A stretch of 64,000 nucleotides of DNA from Herbiconiux daphne. GTDB lineage: Bacteria; Actinomycetota; Actinomycetes; Actinomycetales; Microbacteriaceae. The stretch is taken from positions 186,001 to 250,000 of the forward strand of contig NZ_JANLCJ010000005.1 of assembly GCF_024979295.1 (NCBI RefSeq), given 5' to 3'. The translations under genes and the position numbers were made by a program. This document shows positions 28,042 through 36,696 of the stretch, piece after piece (position 1 is the stretch's first letter; each line of letters opens with the position of its first letter). The notes under the pieces were generated by a model that saw nothing but the letters and a program-made list of their open reading frames with translations, was not told the origin of the DNA and did not search any database.

Positions 28042-28770
28042 TCAGGCACCTCGAGCGGGGCGGTACTCCACCTCGGGGCGGCCCGGCGCGCCGTGGCGCT
28101 GCACGCGATCGGCAGCTCCCGCGTCGCTGAGGTGCTCGAGGTAGCGGCGGGCGGTGACGCGCGAGAGCGAGAGGCGTTCGGCGAGCTCGCCCGCGGAGAG
28201 ACCCGCCGGGGCGGCCGATCGCAGCGCCGAACGCACCCGGTCGAGGGTCTCGGTGGTCAGCCCCTTGGGCAACTGCGAACCCGACCCGCGGCGGAGAGCG
28301 GCGAACGAGGAGTCGACCTCCTGCTGGTCGGTCACCTGTGACCCCGCCAGGCGGTCGTGGAAGTCGCGATAGGCGCCGAGTTTCTCGGCGAACGCGGCGA
28401 AGCCGAACGGCTTGATCAGGTAGTGCACGATGCCGAGCGACACGGCCGAGCGCACGACCGCGGCGTCGCGCACCGCGGTCACGGCGATGACGTCGGTCTC
28501 GATGCCGGCCGCGCGCAGCCCGCGGCACAGATCGATGCCCGAGGTGTCGGGCAGGTTCATGTCGAGCAGAATGAGGTCGACTCCGGATGCCGGCCCCTCG
28601 CGCAGCACCCGGATGGCCTCGTGCCCCGAGTGGGCGATGGCCGCGACGGCGTAGCCGTCGAGCCGGCCGACGTAGGCGGCGTGCGCCTCGGCGGTGAGCG
28701 GCTCGTCGTCGACCACGAGCACCCGGATGGGCACGCGCGTCGGCGAACCGATGGACGCGGCGGCGGTCAC
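28042..28770 (-). CDS. DcuR/CitB-type two-component response regulator
   Basis: The 242-residue regulator has a complete receiver domain: acidic pocket VVDDEP, phospho-acceptor aspartate in LILLDMNLPDTSG, the threonine in VTAVRD and lysine in YLIKPFGF. A C-terminal helix-turn-helix (GLSAGELAERLSLSRVTARR) of the CitB class follows. It starts at a GTG overlapping the stop of the kinase gene by 4 nt. With a divergent DctA-type carrier next door, it most likely activates C4-dicarboxylate or related acid uptake. Confidence 0.93.
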   Translation of the reverse strand: MTAAASIGSPTRVPIRVLVVDDEPLTAEAHAAYVGRLDGYAVAAIAHSGHEAIRVLREGPASGVDLILLDMNLPDTSGIDLCRGLRAAGIETDVIAVTAVRDAAVVRSAVSLGIVHYLIKPFGFAAFAEKLGAYRDFHDRLAGSQVTDQQEVDSSFAALRRGSGSQLPKGLTTETLDRVRSALRSAAPAGLSAGELAERLSLSRVTARRYLEHLSDAGAADRVQRHGAPGRPEVEYRPARGA

Positions 28771-30489
28771 GGCATCACTCCCGCCGTCGCCGTGCTCGCC
28801 GCCGCCACTCCCGCAGCCGCCGTGCCCGCCGCCGCCACTCCCGCAGCCGCCGAGCCCGTGGCGGCGACCGGCACCCGCACCGTGAAGCGCGACCTCTCGA
28901 CCTCGATCGTGCCCCCGAGCCTCGCGACCGCCTGGCGCACGAGCGCGAGCCCGATGCCGTGGTGGCCCTCGGCCTTCGTGGTCACCCCGAACTCGAACAG
29001 CGACCGGGTGGCCTCCGCGCTCGGCCCCGGTCCGCTGTCGCCCACGGTGATGCGCAGAACGCCCCGCGCCCGGCGCCCATCGGCTTCGGCGGTCGCGGGT
29101 TCGGAGGGTGCCTCGAGGTCGACCTCGACCGTGACCCGTGCGGTGTCGGGCGACGCCGCGGTGGCGGCATCCAGGGCGTTGTCGAGCAGGTTGCCGACGA
29201 TGGTGATGAGCTCTCGCGTCGGGATGGCATCGCCCGGCAGCCGCGACGGCAACGACACGTCGAGAACCGCGCCTCGCTCGGCGGCCTGGGCCGACTTACC
29301 GAGCAGCAGCGCGAGCAGCACCGGCTCGTCGACGGCGGTGAGCATGCGGTCGGCCAGCTGCTGGCTGAGCGTGAGCTCCGACGTGGCCAGCTCGGCGGCC
29401 TCGGCGGCGCGGCCGAGCTCGATCAGGGCGATCATCGTGTGCAGACGGTTCGCGAACTCGTGCGCCTGCGACCGCAGGGCGTCGGAGAGGGTGGTCAGGG
29501 TGGCCAGTTCGCCGGTCAGCTCCTGCAGCCGGGTGTGGTCGCGCAGGGTCGTCACCGTGCCGACGAAGTGCGAACCGCCGCGTCGGCCCTCGGGCCGCTG
29601 CGACACGATACGGTCGCGGTCGACCACGATGACGTGGGTCGGAGTGATCACGATCTCGTCGACCGTCACCTCGTCGCGGAACAGCACCGCCGCGGTGGCG
29701 GCCGGCACCCCCAGCTGCTCGAGCGACACCGGTTCGGTGGTGGCCGGCGCGGTGATGCCCAGCAGCTCGGCGGCGCGGTCGTTGTAGAGCACCACCCGGC
29801 GCCGGGTGTTGCAGCACGAGGCCTTCGCCGATGGAGTGCAGCACGCCCTCGTAGTAGGCGAACATGCGGCTCATCTCCTCGGCGCCGCGGCCCCGGGTGA
29901 CCCGGCGCAGGTAGCGGCTGAGCGCCCACGAGGCGACGGCGCCGACGACGAGCGCGAGCCCCGCGGCCGCGAGCACGGTCGAGATGCGGGCGCCGAGCGC
30001 CACCTGCGTCGCCGACACGGTGATGCCCGCCGACACCAGGGCGGTCACCCGGCCGGCGGAATCCTCGATCGGCACCACGGCCCGCACGCTCGGCCCGAGG
30101 GTGCCCGTGTAGGTCTCGGTGAACGGCTCGCCAGCAAGCGCCCGGTCGATCGTGCCGAGGAACGTCTTGCCGATCTGCGCCGGGTCGCGGTGGGTGTATC
30201 GCACGCCGTCGGTCGACATGATCGTGATGAAATCGACCCCGGTGGCGTCCATGATCGCCACCGCGTAGGGCTGCAGCGTCGCGCTCGGGTCGTCGCCCGC
30301 CACCGCGCCGGCGACGAACGGATCCTGCGCGATCGTCTCGGCCACGGCGAGGCTGCGTGCGGCGGCGTCGCGTTCCACGTCGGCGCGGGCGTCGGCCCAG
30401 ATGAGCAGCACGGCCGCGAGCGTGAGCGCCAGGATCACGATGAACTGCAGCGCGAAGAGTTTCGTGGCGATGCTCCACCGTCGAATCAT
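28767..30489 (-). pseudogene. DcuS/CitA-type sensor histidine kinase, split by a frameshift
   Basis: The start at 30489 gives a DcuS-like N-terminus: a membrane helix (about residues 9-31), an extracytoplasmic sensor domain (VDFITIMSTDGVRYTH), and a second membrane helix near 175-195. It reads as far as HSIGEGLVLQ. The expected PAS continuation (NTRRRVVLYNDRAAELLG), the H-box (QAHEFANRLHTMIALIELG) and the ATPase motifs (GNLLDNALDAA, VGDSGPG) are in another frame from about 29815 to 28767. Adding 2 nt, or removing 1, within 29811-29818 restores one 573-574-residue protein. A lost CT from a CTCT run would explain it. It could be a real inactivation, a phase-variable site or a sequencing error. 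Confidence 0.8.
28792..28851. repeat. Tandem 30-bp repeat at the kinase C-terminus
   Basis: Two near-identical 30-bp units (28792-28821 and 28822-28851, differing at one visible base) encode duplicated Ala/Gly-rich decapeptides in the last residues of the histidine kinase, on the reverse strand. It is a slippage-prone site in frame, so copy changes would alter only the length of a low-complexity tail. Confidence 0.7.
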
Positions 30490-30680
30490 CCGTCACCCCC
30501 GCTCCGTCGCCTGGCCCGTCGTCTCACTGTAGGCATTCGACCGGCCGGCCCCCAACCGTCGCCCGCGAACACTATGAACACAACGACGACGAACGGATGC
30601 CGCACCCGCAGGCTGTCGGCAATGCATCAGGTCGAGGCCACCCGGCGTTCGACCCGTCGATCTCACGGAAGAGGGCAGCA

Positions 30681-32174
30681 ATGGCGCTCCAGACCCCCAC
30701 GACCACCGGCCGCACACGGCGCCGGCGGCTCGAATCGTCGCACTATCTCTACATCGCCGTCATCGTGGCGGTTGTCTCGGGCGCCCTCGTGGGCCTGGCG
30801 GCTCCCGAGTTCGCGGTGAACCTCAAACCCGTCGGAGACGCGTTCGTGGCGCTGATCAAGATGATGATCGCCCCCATCATCTTCTGCACCATCGTGCTCG
30901 GCGTCGGCTCCATCGCCAAGGCCGCCACGGTCGGCAAGGTGGGCGGGCTCGCTCTGCTCTACTTCATCGTGATGTCGACCTTCGCCCTCGGCATCGGGCT
31001 CGTCGTGGGCAACCTCATCCACCCCGGGGAGGGGCTCGACATCGCGGCCTCGAGCTACGACGCGGCGAGCACCGAGGCCGCGACGCCCACGGAGTTCCTG
31101 TTGGGCATCATCCCCACGTCGCTGCTGTCGTCGCTCACGGCCGGCAACATCCTGCAGGTGCTGTTCGTGGCGCTGCTGGTCGGGTTCGCGCTGCAGAAGA
31201 TGGGGGCCAAGGGCGCGCCCATCCTCGGGGCGATCCGCCAGATCCAGGCGCTGGTGTTCCGCATCCTCGCCATGATCATGTGGGTTGCACCGATCGGCGC
31301 CTTCGGCGCGATCGCCGCCGTGGTGGGCAACACCGGGTTCGCCGCGATCGTGAGTCTCGGCACCCTCATGGTGGCGTTCTACATCACCTGCGCCCTGTTC
31401 ATCGTGGTCGTGCTCGGGTCGCTGCTCTGGGCGGTGGCCCGGGTGAACATCTTCCGGCTGATGAAGTACCTCGCCCGCGAATACCTGCTGATCGTGTCGA
31501 CCTCGTCGAGCGAGGTGGTGCTGCCGCGGCTCATCGCCAAGATGGAGCACGTCGGCGTCTCGAAGCCCGTCGCCGGCATCACCATCCCCACCGGCTACTC
31601 GTTCAACCTCGACGGCACGGCGATCTATCTCACGATGGCGTCGCTGTTCATCGCCAGCGCGATGGGCACCCCGCTGGCGCTGGGCGAGCAGATCTCGCTG
31701 CTGGTGTTCATGATGATCGCCTCGAAGGGCGCCGCCGGCGTCACCGGCGCCGGCCTCGCCACCCTCGCGGGAGGCCTGCAGGCGCATCGACCCGACCTGG
31801 TCGACGGCGTCGGCGTGATCGTGGGCATCGACCGGTTCATGTCGGAGGCCCGGGCGCTCACGAACTTCACCGGCAACGCCGTCGCGACGCTGCTCGTGGG
31901 CACCTGGACGAGGCAGATCGACCGCGAGCAGGTCACCGAGGTGCTCGCCGGGCGGCGCCCCTTCGACGAGTCGACGATGAGCGTCGACGACCACCTGGGC
32001 GCCGACGAATCGGCCGAGATCGCCCGGGAGGCCGGCCCGACGGTGGCCCCGGCCCGCACCACGCCGAACGGCGACGGATCGCGCCCGTCGACCGCCGCGC
32101 TCGCCGCGATCGTCGGCGACCTCGACGACGACAGGGCTCCGGCGCCCCGCGGCGGCTCCCGTTCGGGGGCGTGA
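30681..32174 (+). CDS. Dicarboxylate/amino acid:cation symporter (DctA/GltP family)
   Basis: The 497-residue DAACS carrier imports C4-dicarboxylates or glutamate/aspartate with H+ or Na+. It has about eight membrane helices and the family hallmarks: a serine-rich re-entrant loop (STSSSEVVLPRLIAKM), GITIPTGYSFNLDGTAIYLT, and the conserved region around MMIASKGAAGVTGAG. A hydrophilic 80-residue C-terminal tail is longer than usual. The ATG has GGAAGAGGG 5-11 nt upstream. It is divergent from the two-component system, the classic dctA-dcuSR layout, so induction by external dicarboxylate is expected. The frameshifted kinase may have broken that control. Confidence 0.93.
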   Translation: MALQTPTTTGRTRRRRLESSHYLYIAVIVAVVSGALVGLAAPEFAVNLKPVGDAFVALIKMMIAPIIFCTIVLGVGSIAKAATVGKVGGLALLYFIVMSTFALGIGLVVGNLIHPGEGLDIAASSYDAASTEAATPTEFLLGIIPTSLLSSLTAGNILQVLFVALLVGFALQKMGAKGAPILGAIRQIQALVFRILAMIMWVAPIGAFGAIAAVVGNTGFAAIVSLGTLMVAFYITCALFIVVVLGSLLWAVARVNIFRLMKYLAREYLLIVSTSSSEVVLPRLIAKMEHVGVSKPVAGITIPTGYSFNLDGTAIYLTMASLFIASAMGTPLALGEQISLLVFMMIASKGAAGVTGAGLATLAGGLQAHRPDLVDGVGVIVGIDRFMSEARALTNFTGNAVATLLVGTWTRQIDREQVTEVLAGRRPFDESTMSVDDHLGADESAEIAREAGPTVAPARTTPNGDGSRPSTAALAAIVGDLDDDRAPAPRGGSRSGA

Positions 32175-32178
32175 CGGG

Positions 32179-32203
32179 CCGCCGGCTGCCGGCGGAGTAG
32201 CCT
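32179..32203 (+). promoter_or_regulatory. Hairpin and leaderless -10 box before the YjbR-like gene
   Basis: A perfect 7-3-7 hairpin (CCGCCGG, loop, CCGGCGG; 32179-32195) follows the dctA stop and could stall the upstream transcript. TAGCCT at 32198-32203 is 6 nt before the ATG at 32210, with no Shine-Dalgarno. Confidence 0.4.
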
Positions 32204-32209
32204 CGTGCC

Positions 32210-32563
32210 ATGAAGACGACGCTGACCCGAGAACAGGTGTTCGAGGTGTGCGCGGGGTTGCCCGCGACCACCGACGAGCGGCCGTTCGGGCCCGAGACAT
32301 CCGTGTTCAAGGTGGTGGGAAAGGTGTTCGCCCTCACGAATCTCGACGAGGAGCCGTGCACGGTGACCTTGAAGGCCGCGCCACCGCACGCCGAAGCGCT
32401 CGTGCGCGAGCACGACTGGATCATTCCGGGCTACCACATGAACAAGAAGCACTGGATCACGGTGACGCTCGGGCCCTCGACCGACGGCCGGCTGGTCGAA
32501 GACCTCGTGGTCAACTCCTACGACCTCGTGGTGGCCGGCCTGCCGCGCGCCAAGCGCCCCTGA
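32210..32563 (+). CDS. MmcQ/YjbR family protein
   Basis: The 117-residue protein has the CyaY/double-wing-like fold of the YjbR family: VFEVCAGLPATTDERPFGPE, the strand pair FKVVGKVFALTNLD, then IIPGYHMNKKHWITVTLG and a C-terminal helix. These proteins are predicted to bind DNA and are sometimes stress-linked, but no precise role is established. It is monocistronic by promoter placement. Confidence 0.9.
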   Translation: MKTTLTREQVFEVCAGLPATTDERPFGPETSVFKVVGKVFALTNLDEEPCTVTLKAAPPHAEALVREHDWIIPGYHMNKKHWITVTLGPSTDGRLVEDLVVNSYDLVVAGLPRAKRP

Positions 32564-32620
32564 CCCGGGCTGCGACCCGCTAACGTGGTGGAGCCCACTT
32601 CGAGCAGCAAAGGACCGACC

Positions 32621-32905
32621 ATGTCAGACGCCACCAGCCCCGACCACCTGAGCCAGCACCACCGCACCACGCTCGCCCACATCGAGGCCCACCCCACGTC
32701 GCACAACCTCGAGTGGAAAGACGTGATCGCCCTGCTCGACGAGGTGGCCGACGTCACCGAGGAGCACGACGGCAAGTTCGTCGTGAAGCTCGCCGACGAC
32801 CGTCTCGTGCTCACGAAGCCCAAGCACAAAGACATCGACGAGCAGACCGTGGTGGACCTGCGGCGTCTGTTCACGAACGCCGGCTACATCCCCACCGGCA
32901 AGTAG
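32621..32905 (+). CDS. Small protein, 94 aa, possibly HicA-like fold
   Basis: The start has AAAGGA 8 nt upstream, and a TAACGT box near 32581 may be the promoter. The sequence pattern (EWKDVIALLDEVADVT, EEHDGKFVVKLADDRLVLTK, a histidine, then DEQTVVDLRRLFTNAGY) follows the helix-strand-strand-strand-helix order of the small dsRBD-like HicA family, including a histidine before the last helix. There is no HicB-like partner, so a toxin role is not supported. The 3' end overlaps the convergent MFS gene by 22 bp. Confidence 0.75.
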   Translation: MSDATSPDHLSQHHRTTLAHIEAHPTSHNLEWKDVIALLDEVADVTEEHDGKFVVKLADDRLVLTKPKHKDIDEQTVVDLRRLFTNAGYIPTGK

Positions 32906-34374
32906 TCGCCCTCTGATGCCGTGGTCTTCTCCGGCGCGGGCTTGCCCACCCGGATGAAGATCACGGCGATGGCGGCCGCGGCCACCATGGCGACCGCGGC
33001 CGCCACGAAGGTCGCCGAGTAACCGGCGGTGAAGGCCGAGAGCTGGGTGGCGGCATCCGTCACCGTCACCCCGGCGACCGCGGCGGCGTAGATGGCCGTG
33101 AACACCGACAGGCCGATCGAGCCGCCGATCTGCATGGCCGAGTTGGCGGTGGCGGATGCCGCGCCCGCGTCGTGCGGGGCCACCCCCGTGAGGGCGAGAT
33201 TCTGCAGCGGCACGAACACCAGCGCCATGCCGACGCCCATGATGACGAGCCCGGGCAGCACCTGCACGAAATAGTCGCCGTCGGCGGTGATGCGGCTGAG
33301 GTAGAGCAGCCCTGCGGCGACGATCAACGGGCCGGCGATCATGAGCGGGCGCGGTCCGATGACCGGCAGCGCCTTGGTGGCGAACGGCGCCACGATCATG
33401 ATGGCGACGGTGAGCGGCAGGTTGGCCAGGCCCGCCTCGAGCGGTGGCAGGCCGAGCACGATCTGCAGGTGGAAGGCGAGGTAGAGGGTCGCGCCGATCA
33501 TCACGCTTCCGGCGATGGCCTGGATGAGGAACGCCCCGCCGCGCACGCGGTCGAGCACGACGCGAAGCGGCAGCAGCGGCTGCGCGACGCGGGTCTCGAT
33601 GAACACGAACAGCACGAGCAGGCCCACGCCGAGTGCGAGGAAGCCGATGGTGTCGGGGCTGCCCCAGCCGTGCTCGGCGAGGCTGAAGCCGTAGACGAGC
33701 GAGCCGAGGCCGAGGGTCACGGTGATCGCGCCCAGCACGTCGTAGCGGTTGTCGCCCTCGGCCTTGCTCTCGGTCACCAGCAGCATGCCGCCGATGAGTC
33801 CGACGACGATGAAGAACACGTTCACCAGCAGGCACCAGCGCCAGTCGGCGTATTCGGTCAGCACCCCGCCGAGCACCAGTCCGACCGCCGCGCCGGCGCC
33901 CGCGATCGTGCCGAACACGGCGAAGGCGGTGTTGCGGTCACGGCCGTGGGTGAAGGTGACGGTCAGCAGGGCGAGTGCCGCGGGTGCGAGGAGCGCCGCG
34001 AACGCACCCTGCAGGCCCCGCGCGACGATGAGCTCGACACCGTTCTGCGCGAGGCCGCCGAACGCGGAGGCCACGCCGAAGCCGAGCATGCCCACGAGGT
34101 AGGTGCGTTTGCGGCCCCAGTAGTCGGCGATGCGGCCGCCGAGCAGCAGCAGCGCGCCGAAGGCCAGCGCGTAGGCCGTGACCACCCACTGCCGCTGGCC
34201 GTCGGTGAGGTCGAGCTCGAGCTGCGCCTGGGGAAGCGCGATGTTGACGATGGTGCCGTCGAGCACGACGACGAGTTGGGTGAGGGCCAGCACGCCGAGA
34301 GCGAGCCAGCGATTGGGTTTCGTGCGGGTGCGCGTGCGCGGCGGTCGCGCGGGGCGAGAAGGGGATGCAGACAC
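32884..34374 (-). CDS. MFS drug exporter, DHA2 family
   Basis: The 496-residue, 14-helix antiporter has the family motifs VVVLDGTIVNIALPQAQLEL, QWVVTAYALAFGALLLLGGR, the A-loop GRIADYWGRKRTYLVGM and the motif C region (GAGAAVGLVLGGVLTEYADW). The GTG start has GGAGG 7 nt upstream. Its 3' end overlaps the convergent small gene. The divergent gap to nadE holds a 7-3-7 palindrome that could be a TetR-type operator, but no such regulator is next to it. The substrate is unknown. Confidence 0.92.
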   Translation of the reverse strand: MSASPSRPARPPRTRTRTKPNRWLALGVLALTQLVVVLDGTIVNIALPQAQLELDLTDGQRQWVVTAYALAFGALLLLGGRIADYWGRKRTYLVGMLGFGVASAFGGLAQNGVELIVARGLQGAFAALLAPAALALLTVTFTHGRDRNTAFAVFGTIAGAGAAVGLVLGGVLTEYADWRWCLLVNVFFIVVGLIGGMLLVTESKAEGDNRYDVLGAITVTLGLGSLVYGFSLAEHGWGSPDTIGFLALGVGLLVLFVFIETRVAQPLLPLRVVLDRVRGGAFLIQAIAGSVMIGATLYLAFHLQIVLGLPPLEAGLANLPLTVAIMIVAPFATKALPVIGPRPLMIAGPLIVAAGLLYLSRITADGDYFVQVLPGLVIMGVGMALVFVPLQNLALTGVAPHDAGAASATANSAMQIGGSIGLSVFTAIYAAAVAGVTVTDAATQLSAFTAGYSATFVAAAVAMVAAAAIAVIFIRVGKPAPEKTTASEGDYLPVGM

Positions 34375-34457
34375 GGGGAGACCTCCGGGCAGGAACGGGT
34401 GCCGGAGGTTTCCAGCCTCGGATCGACTGCGGCGCCGTGAGCGCGGGAGCCGACCAC

Positions 34458-34474
34458 ACCAACCGGGGGTTGGT
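34458..34474. promoter_or_regulatory. Palindrome ACCAACC-N3-GGTTGGT between divergent MFS and nadE genes
   Basis: A perfect 7-bp inverted repeat with a 3-nt centre sits about 85 bp upstream of the exporter start and 26 bp upstream of the nadE -10 box. Size and symmetry fit a TetR-family operator, as often found next to DHA2 exporters. The regulator must be encoded elsewhere. Confidence 0.4.
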
Positions 34475-34499
34475 CAGGGCTCGAGTTTAGCGCACGCGC

Positions 34500-34505
34500 T
34501 ACGGT
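34500..34505 (+). promoter_or_regulatory. -10 box of nadE, leaderless start
   Basis: TACGGT ends 7 nt before the ATG at 34513. This placement favours the ATG over the in-frame GTG at 34504, which lies inside the box. Confidence 0.4.
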
Positions 34506-34512
34506 GAAGAGC

Positions 34513-35343
34513 ATGCGAGACCTTCAGAGCCAGATCATCCGCGACCTCCATGTGCTCCCGAGCATCGACCCCGCCGAGGAGGTCGAGCGGCGCGTGAAGT
34601 TTCTCAAGGACTACCTGCGCCGGGCGGGGGCGCGCGGCTTCCTGCTCGCGGTGAGCGGGGGGCAGGATTCGTCGCTCGCCGGCAAGCTCGTGCAGCGGGC
34701 GGTCGACGAGCTGCGCGCCGAGGGCGATGACGCCGTGCTCTACGCCGTGCGGATGCCGCACCGCGTGCAGGCCGACGAAGACGACGCGCAGCTGGCACTC
34801 GAGTTCATCCAGCCCGATCTCCGCATCGTGTTCAACATCGCGCGTGCCGTCGACGGATTCGACGACGAGTTCACCGATGCGACAGGGGAGCCGATCCGCG
34901 ACTTCACGCGCGGCAACGTGAAGGCGCGCTCGCGCATGGTCGGGCAGTACGCCATCGCCGGCCAGCACGGGCTGCTGGTGGTGGGCACCGACCACGCCGC
35001 CGAGGCGGTGATGGGGTTCTTCACGAAGTTCGGCGACGGCGGTGCCGACCTGCTTCCGCTCACGGGTCTCACCAAGCGGCAGGGGCGCGCGCTGCTCGAG
35101 CACCTGGGCGCCCCGGAGCGGCTCTGGCTGAAGGCGCCGACCGCCGATCTGCTCGACGAGGATCCGGGCCAGACCGACGAGGCGAACCTCGGCATCGGCT
35201 ACCGCGACATCGACGACTTCCTCGAGGGCCGCGAGGTCGACCCCGCGATCGCCGAGCTCATCGAGCAGCGCTACCGCGCCACCGAGCACAAGCGGCAGCC
35301 GCCGGCGACCATGTTCGACGAATGGTGGCGCGCCGGCGACTGA
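34513..35343 (+). CDS. nadE: NH3-dependent NAD+ synthetase
   Basis: The enzyme converts deamido-NAD (NaAD) to NAD+ with ATP and ammonia. The 276-residue protein is the short form without a glutaminase domain. The PP-loop ATP motif is [19 protein letters not shown]. Further conserved segments are [37 protein letters not shown], and [17 protein letters not shown], as in the homodimeric E. coli and Bacillus enzymes. It is a single-gene transcript, convergent with the BMP gene 11 bp away. Confidence 0.95.
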   Translation: MRDLQSQIIRDLHVLPSIDPAEEVERRVKFLKDYLRRAGARGFLLAVSGGQDSSLAGKLVQRAVDELRAEGDDAVLYAVRMPHRVQADEDDAQLALEFIQPDLRIVFNIARAVDGFDDEFTDATGEPIRDFTRGNVKARSRMVGQYAIAGQHGLLVVGTDHAAEAVMGFFTKFGDGGADLLPLTGLTKRQGRALLEHLGAPERLWLKAPTADLLDEDPGQTDEANLGIGYRDIDDFLEGREVDPAIAELIEQRYRATEHKRQPPATMFDEWWRAGD

Positions 35344-35354
35344 CCGCGGCCGGC

Positions 35355-36425
35355 CTAGGGGGCCGAGGGCGTGTCGATGGTGATGTCGCCGGCGATGATG
35401 CCGGCCTGGATGTCGTCGAGCTCGCCCTGCAGGGTGGGCGCGACCTTCGACTCGAAGTCGTGGAACGGGCTCATCAGCACGCCGCCGTTGTCGAGGGTTC
35501 CGACGTACTCCTCGTTCGAGAAGTCACCGGCTGCCGAGGCCTGGATGACCTCGGAGATCGACTTCGGCATGTCGCGGGCGATCGACGTGAACCAGATGTC
35601 GTCGTAGTCGGGGTCGCTGACGTACATGTCGGTGTCGACGCCCACCAGCGCGACCGGGTTGGCCGACTCGCGGATGGCCTGCGCGGCGCCCTGGTAGATC
35701 GGTCCGCCGACCGGCACGATCACGTCGACGCCCTGCTCGAGGATGCCCTGCGAGAGCACCTTCGCGGCGTTGATGTCGCTGAAGTTGCCGGTGAACTGGC
35801 CCTCCTGCGTGTCGGGGTTCCAGCCGACCACCTGCACGTCGGTGCCCTTCTGCTCGTTGTGGTAGTCGACGCCGCGGGCGAAGCCGTCCATGTAGAGCGT
35901 GACCGGCGGAATCTGCGCGCCACCGTAGGTGCCGACCTTGCCCGTGGTCGTGTAGTCGGCCGCCGCGTAACCCACGAGGAAGCCGGCCTGCGAGGTGTCC
36001 CACACCACGCCCTTCACGTTGTCGGCGGTGATGGTGTTGTCGTCGACCATGATGAAGTCGATGTCGGGGTTCGCCGTGGCGGCCTCCTCGGTCGCGGCGG
36101 CGAGCAGGTAGCCCATCGTCACGATCGTGGTGCAGCCCTGCTCGACGAGGCTCGCGATGTTCGGCGCGTAGTCGCTCTCGGTCTCGGACTGCACGTCGAT
36201 GTGTTCGGTGCCGAGCGTCTCGGCGGCGTCGGTGACGCCCTCGAGGCCCAGTTGGTTGAACGACTGGTCGTCGAAACCGCCCTGGTCGCTGACGATGCAG
36301 GGCAGGAAATCGGATGTCGCGGCCGCCGTGTCTGACGACGTCGCGTCGCTCGGGGCGCTGGCACAGCTGACGAGCGCCAGTGTGCCGGCGAGAGCCAGGG
36401 CGCTCGCGGCGGCCAGGCGGCGCAC
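35355..36425 (-). CDS. BMP-family ABC transporter substrate-binding lipoprotein (start region apparently frameshifted)
   Basis: This basic-membrane-protein lipoprotein is of the nucleoside/purine-binding type. From the in-frame GTG at 36425 it is 356 residues: a signal peptide (RRLAAASALALAGTLALVSC) with lipobox cysteine, then the Bmp fold (VSDQGGFDDQSFNQLGLEG, TTIVTMGYLL, DIDFIMVDDN). That GTG has no ribosome site. An ATG at 36470-36472 has a perfect AAGGAG but is one base out of frame. Adding one C to the C5 runs just after it would give MSPSPRSLPRTPRLRPVRRLA, a normal basic n-region (372 residues in all). It follows the amidohydrolase and VOC genes. No ATPase or permease gene is adjacent. 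Confidence 0.85.
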   Translation of the reverse strand: MRRLAAASALALAGTLALVSCASAPSDATSSDTAAATSDFLPCIVSDQGGFDDQSFNQLGLEGVTDAAETLGTEHIDVQSETESDYAPNIASLVEQGCTTIVTMGYLLAAATEEAATANPDIDFIMVDDNTITADNVKGVVWDTSQAGFLVGYAAADYTTTGKVGTYGGAQIPPVTLYMDGFARGVDYHNEQKGTDVQVVGWNPDTQEGQFTGNFSDINAAKVLSQGILEQGVDVIVPVGGPIYQGAAQAIRESANPVALVGVDTDMYVSDPDYDDIWFTSIARDMPKSISEVIQASAAGDFSNEEYVGTLDNGGVLMSPFHDFESKVAPTLQGELDDIQAGIIAGDITIDTPSAP

Positions 36426-36696
36426 GGGCCGGAGGCGCGGGGTGCGCGGGAGGGAACGGGGGAGGGGGACATGGGTGCTCCTTGATCGGTGGGACGTGGA
36501 TGGGTGCGGGGTGGGGCGGTGGTGCCGGGTGGAACGGTGGTGCCGGTGGTGCGGGGTGGAACGTCGAGGGGCGCTCGCCATAGGCGAGACGCGGGGGAGG
36601 GGCGTGGGGGCTCGAGGCGTGGGGCCACGGTGCGTGCGGCGGCGGTGCGTGGGGGCCGGCCGGCCCGCTCGGCGCCGGGACCCGCGGTCGCGCGCG

